Source: Candidatus Poseidonia sp. (GTDB taxonomy: Archaea; Thermoplasmatota; Poseidoniia; Poseidoniales; Poseidoniaceae). Taken from it: DNA of 13,764 nucleotides. The notes beneath the pieces were generated by a model. It had not been told where the DNA came from. It searched no databases and saw only the letters and a list, made by a program, of their open reading frames with translations. The translations under genes were made by a program, and so were the position numbers. This document shows, piece after piece, positions 6,213-13,184 of the stretch; the first letter of the stretch is position 1; each line of letters opens with the position of its first letter. The stretch is from the NCBI GenBank assembly GCA_023254365.1, contig JALRLQ010000042.1, positions 1 through 13,764 of the forward strand. The letters are read 5' to 3'.

Positions 6213-7366
6213 CGCAGGTGTTGCTGTTCAGCAATGTATTTTGGACGGTAGATGGGGATGCCTTTTCCGTCCCGCATCACGGTACGTTCGTCCAGGATTT
6301 GTGCACCAATGCCTGCCACTCGGGCCCAGCCAAAGAAGGTCGTGTAGTAGGTTGGGTCGGTGAAACCGACATGGTGAAGCAGCGCCCCACTGGCGATGTC
6401 GACGTTGGCATTCGGGTTGGAAATTTTCTTGTTTTCGCTGAGCACGCGAGGGGCCACTTCGCGAAGTGTGCGAATGATCTTGAAATTCTCGTCGTCGGGG
6501 CACAGCGCCTCTCCGAGGGCAAACTGAACCGTGGCACGTGGGTCCTCTGCGCGTAGCACGGCGTGACCAAAGCCGAACACGGGTCGCTTAGCAGCGAGCT
6601 CGGCTCGAACGAAGGCTTCAACCTCCTCGGGGTCACTTGTTCCGATTCGCAACACGAACTCCAAGCACGATTGATTGGCTCGTCCATGAAGCGGTCCGGA
6701 CAGCGCGTTCATGGCGCCTGCAATGGAGGCATACACCGTCGCATGGCCCGAGGCGATGGCTTTGCCGGTGAAGGTTGACAAATTGCCACCTCCGTGATCC
6801 ATGTGAAGGACAAGGTAGGTCGCCAGAATTTTTTCCATCAATTCACGGTCAACCCCTTCAACATCAAGGGTCCGAACGAAGCGTTGCACCATCGTTGCAG
6901 AGAGGTCGTCTTCTGGAATGTCATCACCACGGCCCTCTCGAATTCGGAACAACAGCCCCATCATTCGGGGCATGCGTGCGATGAGGTTGAGCGCATCCTC
7001 TTTCCAATCCCCGGTGGTGTTGAGCATGCCGAGGGTGTGAACCCCGACGCTCAACCAGTCCATGGGGTGTCCGTCCTTTGGCAGGGTGTGAAACACGGCG
7101 GCCACGCTTTCAGGGACAGCACCACGTGCGGCCAAATCGGCACGGAAGGCTGCGGATTGTTCAGGTGTTGGCAACTCTTTGTTGAACAGCAGGTACACCA
7201 CGTCCTCTGGAGCATGATGCGCCAGTTCAGCGATGGGATAACCGCAGTAGTGCACGCCTTCAGTTGGTGTGACAAACGAGGTACGGCAGGTGCCAACGGG
7301 GATGCCACGCAACCCGGTGTTCAGGTGAGAGGAATGGACCGTGAACATCGGTTCGTCTCCCGTCAT
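6200..7366 (-). CDS. gltA: Citrate synthase, eukaryotic/type I-like
   Basis: 388 residues. Condenses acetyl-CoA with oxaloacetate to citrate in the cytosol. The conserved core is complete: HPMD (100-103), MDHGGGN (189-195, H191), GPLHGRANQ (224-232, catalytic H227), FGFGHAVLRAEDPR (264-277, catalytic H268, R277), NPNANVD (317-323, catalytic D323) and the C-terminal RPKY. The wording GHAVLR..DPR, GPLHG.ANQ and NVD..SG.LL followed by YYT..FG..R is that of mitochondrial-type enzymes rather than the usual prokaryotic GFGHRVYK form. ATG 7366 is chosen because GGGAGGG lies just upstream and a TATA-like box at 7402-7409 would start the message at about 7380; ATG 7396 would then fall before the transcript. 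Monocistronic. The symbol is by analogy. Confidence 0.93.
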   Translation of the reverse strand: MTGDEPMFTVHSSHLNTGLRGIPVGTCRTSFVTPTEGVHYCGYPIAELAHHAPEDVVYLLFNKELPTPEQSAAFRADLAARGAVPESVAAVFHTLPKDGHPMDWLSVGVHTLGMLNTTGDWKEDALNLIARMPRMMGLLFRIREGRGDDIPEDDLSATMVQRFVRTLDVEGVDRELMEKILATYLVLHMDHGGGNLSTFTGKAIASGHATVYASIAGAMNALSGPLHGRANQSCLEFVLRIGTSDPEEVEAFVRAELAAKRPVFGFGHAVLRAEDPRATVQFALGEALCPDDENFKIIRTLREVAPRVLSENKKISNPNANVDIASGALLHHVGFTDPTYYTTFFGWARVAGIGAQILDERTVMRDGKGIPIYRPKYIAEQQHLRHIE

Positions 7367-7369
7367 CTT

Positions 7370-7376
7370 CCCTCCC
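7370..7376 (-). promoter_or_regulatory. Shine-Dalgarno-like site of citrate synthase
   Basis: On the minus strand GGGAGGG ends three bases before ATG 7366, a little close but the clearest ribosome binding site in the window. It decides between ATG 7366 and the in-frame ATG at 7396. Confidence 0.5.
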
Positions 7377-7401
7377 TCACAGGAGCCGAGAGCCATGTTT
7401 C

Positions 7402-7409
7402 GTATAAAT
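7402..7409 (-). promoter_or_regulatory. TATA-like box of citrate synthase
   Basis: On the minus strand it reads ATTTATAC, close to the archaeal TTTATATA consensus. The predicted start of transcription about 26 bases on is near 7380, giving a leader of roughly 14 bases that holds the Shine-Dalgarno-like site. Confidence 0.55.
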
Positions 7410-7439
7410 GCGGCTCTTGCATGAACTTCCGATGATAAA

Positions 7440-7459
7440 CGGTGTGCTGAATTACACCG
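7440..7459 (-). terminator. Stem-loop after the YkgJ-type gene, possible operon terminator
   Basis: A 6-bp perfect stem (CGGTGT / ACACCG) with an 8-base loop lies 7 bases past the end of the minus-strand operon and is followed by TTTATC on that strand. The T stretch is short, so this is a weak call. Confidence 0.3.
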
Positions 7460-7466
7460 GCGCAGC

Positions 7467-7943
7467 CTATCGTTTCCAACGACGTTTGACCACCGGCCAC
7501 TCCCTGAAGCCCTTCGTTGCGTTTCGGTCGGCAAACACGTTCAGTCGTATCGTGTGGCCGTCCACCAGAATGGCATCCTCGGCGTCGATGCCCGGACACG
7601 CCGCTTTCGTCGCAGCCCATGCATCGGGTGTGGCCAGGTTTTCACCCCACCACGGAAAGGCACGGCACTGTTGTGGTCGCACATCGTAGACGGAGCACTG
7701 CATCCGTTCGTTGAGGTGAATGCAGACGCCGTCCTCTTCGCGGCTTCGCAGGATGTAACGGCCATCGGCGGTGGTTCGGGCGTCTCGCTCAAGCCAGTCC
7801 TCCACGCTCAGGTCTGCATGCTGGGCGAGTCGAATCGCATCATCCGGGGACAGGTAAACCATGCCTCCGGGTTCGTCGCAACACCGGCCGCAGTTCGGTT
7901 GGCATTGGAAAGCGACGCCTCCCATCCACCAAGGGCCTCTCAT
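7467..7943 (-). CDS. YkgJ-type cysteine-cluster (CxxxCxxCC) metal-binding protein
   Basis: 158 residues, probably cytosolic. The N-terminal cluster CQPNCGRCC (Cys 14, 18, 21, 22) and the later C74, C83, SVYDVRPQQCRAFPW (C93) and C116 match the Zn/Fe-chelating YkgJ/UPF0153 family, whose members bind a metal or iron-sulfur cluster but are mostly uncharacterised. ATG 7943 overlaps the stop of the preceding DnaA-like gene by four bases (ATGA), so translation is coupled. It is the last gene of a three-gene minus-strand operon. A role in maturation or redox sensing for its partners is inference. The C-terminus is basic (KRRWKR). Confidence 0.88.
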   Translation of the reverse strand: MRGPWWMGGVAFQCQPNCGRCCDEPGGMVYLSPDDAIRLAQHADLSVEDWLERDARTTADGRYILRSREEDGVCIHLNERMQCSVYDVRPQQCRAFPWWGENLATPDAWAATKAACPGIDAEDAILVDGHTIRLNVFADRNATKGFREWPVVKRRWKR

Positions 7944-9985
7944 TCTTCTTCACCCATCAGCACGGTGCGGCGCTCCAAGCGTGCGAGTCGTACCTTCTTG
8001 GGGGCTGATGGCTCGTCTTCGAGCAACTCATCTGCACGGACATCGCTGCCATCGATGTTCCATTCACCCGTCGGCTCATAGGACGCAAGGTCGTCTTCAA
8101 CCGGGGTGGATTTCGGCGTCTTCCTTCGCGTCACCGACCGACGTTGACGCACTGGTGTGTCGTCCTCAAACGCAGGAAGCGGGGCTCGATCGGGGTCAAG
8201 TTCAACCAAGCGTTCCTCAAGAACACGCAATTCATCCGCAATGGTGATGAGGGTTTCAATATCGGCGTCCATCGCTCGCTGAGCGAGGACGACCATCTGC
8301 TCCTCGAGTTGATTCAATTCCGAGGTCGCCGACACGGACGCCCGGTCGGAAACGGCCATGCGCTCATCGATGGCCTGGTCCAAATCAACCAGGACGTCCA
8401 CGGCCCGTTCAACATCGTGAACGTCCATGGATTCATGGTCTCGCAACAAAAATTGCTCACGCTCGTGAACATCGAGCACCGAGGGTCGTCCGGGCGTCAC
8501 CTTGTCGATGGTGTCGCTCAAGGCTTGTTCGAAGCGTTCGGTCTCGTGGGAAGCCAAAACACCGTCCTCCCATCCAGGTGGTTCGTAATCATCTTCGCCC
8601 CATGGCTCCAGCGAAGCACGGAGGTCGATGCCACCAGGTTCAACCGAGGAATAGACGCTGTCCAAGACTTCGCCAACCAACGTCGCAGCAACATCCTCAA
8701 CGCGCTTGTGTTCCAACGGGTCGGGCGAAGCATCGCGGCTCGGTTCGAGCACGCGAGTGACATCGTCGTGGTCCAACAAGACCTCTCCTCTGGAAAAGGC
8801 CAGGGTGATTTGTTCGAGACGACGGTCCACAGAACGCCAGCCAGCAGGTGGCATGCGGGCCAATTGGGCCAAGTGAACATCGGACAGAAGCAAATTCTTC
8901 TGCCCGCAACGCCATCTGGCAAAGGCCATCAACGTCGCAGCCGAAGGTGCGCCGAGATAAGCGGGCGTGGACGAGCGCAGCACCTCCTTGAGGCGGGAAG
9001 CAGGGAACGCCTCCACGTTCATCCGGCCACCCACCAGCACCTGTACGCCGAGATTGAGCGCATGGTCGAGCAGGACACCCAGTTGGTGGCGCCAAGTCTC
9101 ATGGTGAGCAAATTCGTGAACATCGTCCACCACCAAGGCCGTTGCCCCGGGAATGGCATCCTTCCAAAACGAGGAAAGGGGGTCAACCGAGACAACATCG
9201 GCGGCGGTGATGTGAAGCACGTGGCCCTCACTTCGGCGAAGCCATGCTTGGCCGGTAGCGTGCAAAAGAAGGGAACATCCCGCTTGTGGTTCGCTTTCAA
9301 TGAAGATCGGGTTGAAGCGAACGGCGGGTTCGTCAATGGCTGCCTCGCACAGTTGTGTTGCTTCGAAATTTTCGTCACCAACAAACCACTGCTTGAACGT
9401 GCCCTGAGTGGACCATGTCATGGAGGCTGGCCATGGTGGACGTTCGTGGGGAACGCTCTGCTTCGGCATCAACGCCTCAACCTCGGTGGTTGAACCGTTG
9501 CCCTGGATTGGATGGATGGACTGACCTCGTTGCATCTGAAGAACATGACTCCACACGGGCTGACCGTCGTCCTCCACGCCAACATAGGCCGAAGAACGCT
9601 CGTTGGAAGCGGCCTCAACCGGTGACGATTGCAACCGTTCTTGCAAATGACGAAGGCGTTCTGCCACGTGATCGGCGTAAGCCGAACCCTGATCCAAAAA
9701 CGTACGATGCTGGGGGAGATGAGGTCCGAGAACTCTGTCGGCGATCATGTCGTATGTCGGACGTTGTGGGACGCCAACGCTCTGGAACACCGAAAGGTTT
9801 CGTTTCGGCACCGATTGCCGACCGAGCAACGTGTTCAGTTTTGAACGGGCAGGTTCGTGGTCGTTGGGTGAAGGTTCGGAGGCCTTTTTGGCCGAAGGGG
9901 CATCGTGTTGATGCTCCTCAATGGTTTCCCTCAAATGCTGTTTTGCCTCTTCAAGGACCGAGCGAAGTTTGGTGGGGGTGGTCAT
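7940..9985 (-). CDS. DnaA/Hda-like AAA+ protein with degenerate Walker A, long flanking arms
   Basis: 681 residues. Residues 1-190 are polar with two predicted helical stretches (about 5-25 and 100-122). Residues 196-412 align with the AAA+ core of bacterial DnaA/Hda: TFKQWFVGDEN (196-206), NPIFIE (225-230), LLLHATG (239-245), the Walker B ALVVDDVHEF (283-292), VQVLVGG (sensor 1 region, 314-320) and WRSVDRRLEQITLAF (sensor 2 region, 383-397). Aligned without gaps to DnaA's GGVGLGKTHLLHA, the P-loop reads SEPQAGCSLLLHA, so the lysine is Cys 237 and ATP binding is doubtful. No DnaA DNA-binding domain IV is seen. The C-terminal third has acidic helical or coiled-coil stretches (about 505-600) and a basic patch (611-628). 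ATG 9985 overlaps the upstream stop (TGATG); the frame extends upstream to 10078 but this overlap decides the start. Probably a pseudo-ATPase scaffold or regulator rather than a replication initiator. Confidence 0.75.
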   Translation of the reverse strand: MTTPTKLRSVLEEAKQHLRETIEEHQHDAPSAKKASEPSPNDHEPARSKLNTLLGRQSVPKRNLSVFQSVGVPQRPTYDMIADRVLGPHLPQHRTFLDQGSAYADHVAERLRHLQERLQSSPVEAASNERSSAYVGVEDDGQPVWSHVLQMQRGQSIHPIQGNGSTTEVEALMPKQSVPHERPPWPASMTWSTQGTFKQWFVGDENFEATQLCEAAIDEPAVRFNPIFIESEPQAGCSLLLHATGQAWLRRSEGHVLHITAADVVSVDPLSSFWKDAIPGATALVVDDVHEFAHHETWRHQLGVLLDHALNLGVQVLVGGRMNVEAFPASRLKEVLRSSTPAYLGAPSAATLMAFARWRCGQKNLLLSDVHLAQLARMPPAGWRSVDRRLEQITLAFSRGEVLLDHDDVTRVLEPSRDASPDPLEHKRVEDVAATLVGEVLDSVYSSVEPGGIDLRASLEPWGEDDYEPPGWEDGVLASHETERFEQALSDTIDKVTPGRPSVLDVHEREQFLLRDHESMDVHDVERAVDVLVDLDQAIDERMAVSDRASVSATSELNQLEEQMVVLAQRAMDADIETLITIADELRVLEERLVELDPDRAPLPAFEDDTPVRQRRSVTRRKTPKSTPVEDDLASYEPTGEWNIDGSDVRADELLEDEPSAPKKVRLARLERRTVLMGEEE

Positions 9986-11928
9986 CACGAGCCCCCTTTG
10001 TAGCGCTTGAGTGCCTCGCCGGATTCGCTGTAGAGAGCCGTAGCGTCCAAGCCGTCTTCTTCCTCGAAGGTTGACCATTTCTCATACATCTCATCGATGT
10101 CGCCACTGGCTTGGGAAAGGGATGCCGATTCACGCGCCGGTTTCTTGGCGTCTTTGTCCACGGAACGAAGGCTGTTTGAAAGGGCGTCCTTGGCATTTTT
10201 GCTCGGCAATTCAACCGTGCGTGGGACATGAGAGGGAGGTAAGTCGCTCTCAGCCAAGTCTGGAGAAGAGGCGACGTTGTCCCGTAGGGCTGCGGTTTGA
10301 ACCGGTCGCTTGATCGCTTGATGACGCTCAACCGCCTCATCTTGTCGAGTGGCAAACACATCCATGTTTTCCTTGCGATAGGCGCGCTTGACCTTCCGTT
10401 GTTGAGGCCACTCTGGCAGGTTCGGTGAGGCTTTGACCACGGCAGAACTCCGCTCACCTGCCAAACCGGGACGAATCGCCGGCATCGTGGGTCGTGCTTT
10501 TCTTTGAGGAAGTCGCTGCGGACGACGCAACTCAGGTGGTCGTTGAGCCGGTTTGGGCTTGGGCTGAATGGAACGCTTCAGCACGCGTTCCTCAACCACC
10601 GTGACAGGAGCAGATGGCATGCGAGGCGATTCGCTGACCAAACGCCCTTCGATGACAGGAGATGCGGTGTTTTCAGGACGCCATGGCGTCCCACCGATGG
10701 CCGTGGTTGGAACCTCAACGGACGGTGGGGCGACCTCGGGAATTGGGCCCTCGGTCCACGACGCCATTTCCGAAGAGAGGGCTTGTGTGGCCTCTGCACG
10801 TTCGGCGTCGTCCACTTCAACACTGCCACCCTCCACCATTGACCTGCTCTCTTCGGCCCCCAGCATGGCTCCTTGATGTTGAATTTGAGCAGCCAACCAC
10901 TGCTCTTCCTCCTCGTCGGGGGCGAGTAAAATTGGATGGTCCCAGAGGGCATCGGGTTCGGCCACCCATGCTTCGAGTGTGGAAGGGCGTAGCATGGTGC
11001 ACTCGCTGGTCAGCGCGTGGTGGATTTTGGTTTCAAACATCTCGAGGTCCGTGGTGCAAAGGAGGATGTGGTCGTTGAATCGAACTCCATCACATATGGA
11101 CCTGAACAGGTCAACCATGACATTGTCCCCCATGGCGTTGCCCAGTCGGTCAAGGCCATCGAGAACGATGACGCTTCGTTCACTCCCCCATTGGAAGGCA
11201 TTCACCGTGGACAACAACGCCTCACGATCCGAGAGCACTTCGTACGGACCATGTTTGGAGAGCAAGGCGAAACACTGCGGCAACGGGAGGCGCTTGGTGA
11301 CATCGGTGTCCGCATGAGGTAAACCAAACAAACCGAGCAGCGGCATGCCTCGCTCGGCCAGTTCAACGCCCAAGTAAAGCATCAGGTGGGGGTCGGGGGA
11401 ATCGACCATGTACACGCCACCTGGCATGAGGCCAGCATCGCCTTCACCTGCGCCTTCGCGCCTCCTGAATTCACTTTCGAGGGACAATTCCTCGATGTCT
11501 TCCAAACGTTCGGCACGACGCCACGACGTCGAAGGAAGACGTACGCTGGACCACCATGATTCTGCGTCGTGTTCTTCGGGTTGGTGCTCGAGGTGCAACA
11601 CGCTCGACGGATGGGCAGCCATGACGGCCCGAAGCGAATTCATGCTCAACTCATACAATTCCACATCGTTGTTGACGTCCATCGCGTCTTCTTCAATGGT
11701 CAACAACGCTTCGAGTCCTTCGCGTGCGTCGCCCGCATCATGGAAAGCCATCACGGGATGGCCAAGACGAAAAAGAAGCCACCCCGTGCGGAGTTGCCCA
11801 CCGTGATTGGAACGAATCTGGACGGCCCCAGACTGTTCGTGAATCGCAAGATTTCGAACCAAGGTACGCAAAACATCAACGCCACCGCGTCGTTGTTCCA
11901 ACAAATCACCATGCTGGATTTTAACCAT
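9985..11928 (-). CDS. PATAN-like (DUF4388) plus DUF835 domain protein with long disordered tail
   Basis: 647 residues, no TM segments. Residues 17-95 resemble a PATAN/DUF4388 domain (VDVLRTLVRNL, SGAVQI, GWLLFRLGHPVMAFHD, REGLEALL). Residues 168-305 resemble DUF835: GGVYMVDSP, ELAERGMPLLGLFGLPHAD, then SVIVLDGLDRL (252-262) corresponding to the family's LLDGLEYL, and HILLCTTDLEMFETK. From about 360 to 600 the chain is Pro-, Arg- and Lys-rich and probably disordered; an acidic, likely structured stretch near the C-terminus (608-640) may be a docking site. PATAN and DUF835 occur in prokaryotic regulatory proteins, but neither has an established biochemical role. First gene of the operon; its stop shares one base with the ATG of the DnaA-like gene (TGATG). 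No clear TATA box precedes ATG 11928. Confidence 0.75.
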   Translation of the reverse strand: MVKIQHGDLLEQRRGGVDVLRTLVRNLAIHEQSGAVQIRSNHGGQLRTGWLLFRLGHPVMAFHDAGDAREGLEALLTIEEDAMDVNNDVELYELSMNSLRAVMAAHPSSVLHLEHQPEEHDAESWWSSVRLPSTSWRRAERLEDIEELSLESEFRRREGAGEGDAGLMPGGVYMVDSPDPHLMLYLGVELAERGMPLLGLFGLPHADTDVTKRLPLPQCFALLSKHGPYEVLSDREALLSTVNAFQWGSERSVIVLDGLDRLGNAMGDNVMVDLFRSICDGVRFNDHILLCTTDLEMFETKIHHALTSECTMLRPSTLEAWVAEPDALWDHPILLAPDEEEEQWLAAQIQHQGAMLGAEESRSMVEGGSVEVDDAERAEATQALSSEMASWTEGPIPEVAPPSVEVPTTAIGGTPWRPENTASPVIEGRLVSESPRMPSAPVTVVEERVLKRSIQPKPKPAQRPPELRRPQRLPQRKARPTMPAIRPGLAGERSSAVVKASPNLPEWPQQRKVKRAYRKENMDVFATRQDEAVERHQAIKRPVQTAALRDNVASSPDLAESDLPPSHVPRTVELPSKNAKDALSNSLRSVDKDAKKPARESASLSQASGDIDEMYEKWSTFEEEDGLDATALYSESGEALKRYKGGS

Positions 11929-11961
11929 GCATCCGCACCCTACAAGCCTGCTTCTTCGAAC

Positions 11962-11994
11962 CCCCTCTTGAAGAGTGCGGCGTCCGAAGAGGGG
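11962..11994. repeat. Inverted repeat CCCCTCTT / AAGAGGGG in the divergent promoter region
   Basis: 8-bp perfect arms at 11962-11969 and 11987-11994, separated by 17 bases. CTCTTGAAGAG (11965-11975) is a second, nested palindrome with a 1-base centre. It lies between the divergently transcribed DUF835 operon (start 11928) and the DUF309 gene (start 12035), a sensible place for an operator. Chance occurrence is possible. Confidence 0.35.
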
Positions 11995-12034
11995 AGACGA
12001 ACTGTTTCAAGGTTCAATCCCTACGGCCGAACAC

Positions 12035-12418
12035 ATGGCATTGGTCGCCGGTCCGCTTGCTTCCGAAGAAACCGCGCTCCTTGAGGAAGGGTTGGCGCTG
12101 TTTGACAACGCCCAGTTTTGGCATGCGCACGAATCTTGGGAAACGTTGTGGAATCTTCTCAAACAACGCCATGCGCCACCCGAGGAGGTGCTGTTGGTTC
12201 AAGGTTTGATTCAAACGGCTGCGCTCTTGCTTCATCACCAGCGGCGCAACGTCGCAGGCGTAACGAAGCAATGGGAGAAATTGAGGCCGAAGTTGGAAGG
12301 ATGGACCGAGGCTTGGGGCTTGGACATCGAGAGGCACTTGACCGTCATCGGTCGCTATGTGGCGGATAACGAGGTCTGGGCGTTGTTGGCCAGTGACCAC
12401 CAATTGCCTCGGGCGTGA
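12035..12418 (+). CDS. DUF309 family protein
   Basis: 127 residues from ATG 12035. The DUF309 signature is clear: EEGLALFDNAQFWHAHESWE (residues 17-36), then LLVQGLIQTAALLLHHQ with the conserved QG and the helical second half up to about 105. The family is a small, all-helical, probably cytosolic fold of unknown function found in bacteria and archaea; the conserved HE pair has been suggested to bind metal, which is not proven. GTG 11975 would add 20 residues (MRRPKRGDEL...) that do not look like family sequence and would overlap the inverted repeat, so ATG is preferred. Divergent from the DUF835 operon and 31 bp before the next gene, with which it may be co-transcribed. Confidence 0.85.
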   Translation: MALVAGPLASEETALLEEGLALFDNAQFWHAHESWETLWNLLKQRHAPPEEVLLVQGLIQTAALLLHHQRRNVAGVTKQWEKLRPKLEGWTEAWGLDIERHLTVIGRYVADNEVWALLASDHQLPRA

Positions 12419-12449
12419 GGTTCAAGAAAACCCCTCATATGTTCGTTCC

Positions 12450-13106
12450 ATGGCAGGGAACAACGGCGAGCGCCCGCCCGAGATGATTCCCTTCATCCGA
12501 ACCCCCGTTGCACAACCGTTCATCAGCGGGCGAAACACAGGACTTGCCGCCAGTGTCGGCTTCGCCGCCCTCTTGTTCCTCGTGCTCATATGGGTCAACC
12601 TCGCCAGCACCATCGCCGCCTTGGTCAGTTTTTCCACCCTTGCCGTCAACGCCACGGTTCTGCTGATGCGGTATCAAAGCCATGCCAGCACCCCGCTTGC
12701 GGTGAACATCAACCACCCGTTCATGGACACCGCACCCATGGGCGACGCAGCCGTCGTCGTACGGTTGTCCGACGGAACGTGGTGCGACCCCGGAAACCAT
12801 CGTGTGAGGGCCATCCCCGATGAATTGCTGGGTGGGTTTAGTTTGGCCAAAGACACGCTTGATTACCCGGTCATCGGCCACTTCAGTTCAGCACGAGAAA
12901 AAACCCCAACCATGGTTCGCCACCTGGCCCTGATCAACCAGGCGATTGCGCTGAGGGATGCGGTTAACGATGTCCCCGACCCCATCGAAGACGCCAGGGA
13001 GCGGGAAAACATCGATTCAGGTCTGCTCGAACGCTCGTGGATGGAGGAGGAGGCGGAATTGGAGGTTGAAAGCCCGCTGGTGTCGTTTTTCCGGCGCAAA
13101 GAATGA
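12450..13106 (+). CDS. Small two-TM membrane protein, unknown function
   Basis: 218 residues, no family recognised. After a polar N-terminus, two close hydrophobic helices (about 31-50 and 53-73) form a probable hairpin, followed by a soluble domain of about 145 residues. That domain has a beta-rich beginning (GDAAVVVRLSDGTWCDPG, 98-115), helices around 150-175, and a very acidic end (about 176-206) before FFRRKE. ATG 12450 is taken as start; ATG 12483 is a weaker alternative. 31 bp after the DUF309 stop. A T-run follows at 13117. The domain order resembles the next gene only in having TM helices and an acidic tail. Confidence 0.8.
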   Translation: MAGNNGERPPEMIPFIRTPVAQPFISGRNTGLAASVGFAALLFLVLIWVNLASTIAALVSFSTLAVNATVLLMRYQSHASTPLAVNINHPFMDTAPMGDAAVVVRLSDGTWCDPGNHRVRAIPDELLGGFSLAKDTLDYPVIGHFSSAREKTPTMVRHLALINQAIALRDAVNDVPDPIEDARERENIDSGLLERSWMEEEAELEVESPLVSFFRRKE

Positions 13107-13116
13107 GCATTTTGCC

Positions 13117-13123
13117 TTTTTTT
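13117..13123 (+). terminator. T7 run after the two-TM gene: possible archaeal terminator
   Basis: Seven Ts ten bases past the stop at 13106, with no hairpin. Oligo-T alone terminates archaeal RNA polymerase. The same run could instead be the site of a frameshift linking the ATGA-overlap start at 13103 to the next gene. Confidence 0.4.
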
Positions 13124-13184
13124 GACCCTCTATGTTCAAAACCCATTCCTGCGACCGGGGTTTGTGCCAACCAACGAAGCTTGG

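Noticed and set aside
6794..7435. A 213-codon open frame on the plus strand
   Set aside because: Antisense to citrate synthase, which has all catalytic motifs on the minus strand.
8144..9493. A 449-codon open frame on the plus strand
   Set aside because: It lies wholly antisense to the DnaA-like gene, whose minus-strand frame has recognisable domain motifs and coupled start and stop. The plus frame shows no family features and is explained by codon bias on the other strand.
9985..10078. Upstream extension of the DnaA-like gene to a start at 10078
   Set aside because: It would lie inside the DUF835 gene's 3' end and encode an Arg-rich stretch unlike the rest; the TGATG overlap at 9983-9987 is the natural start.
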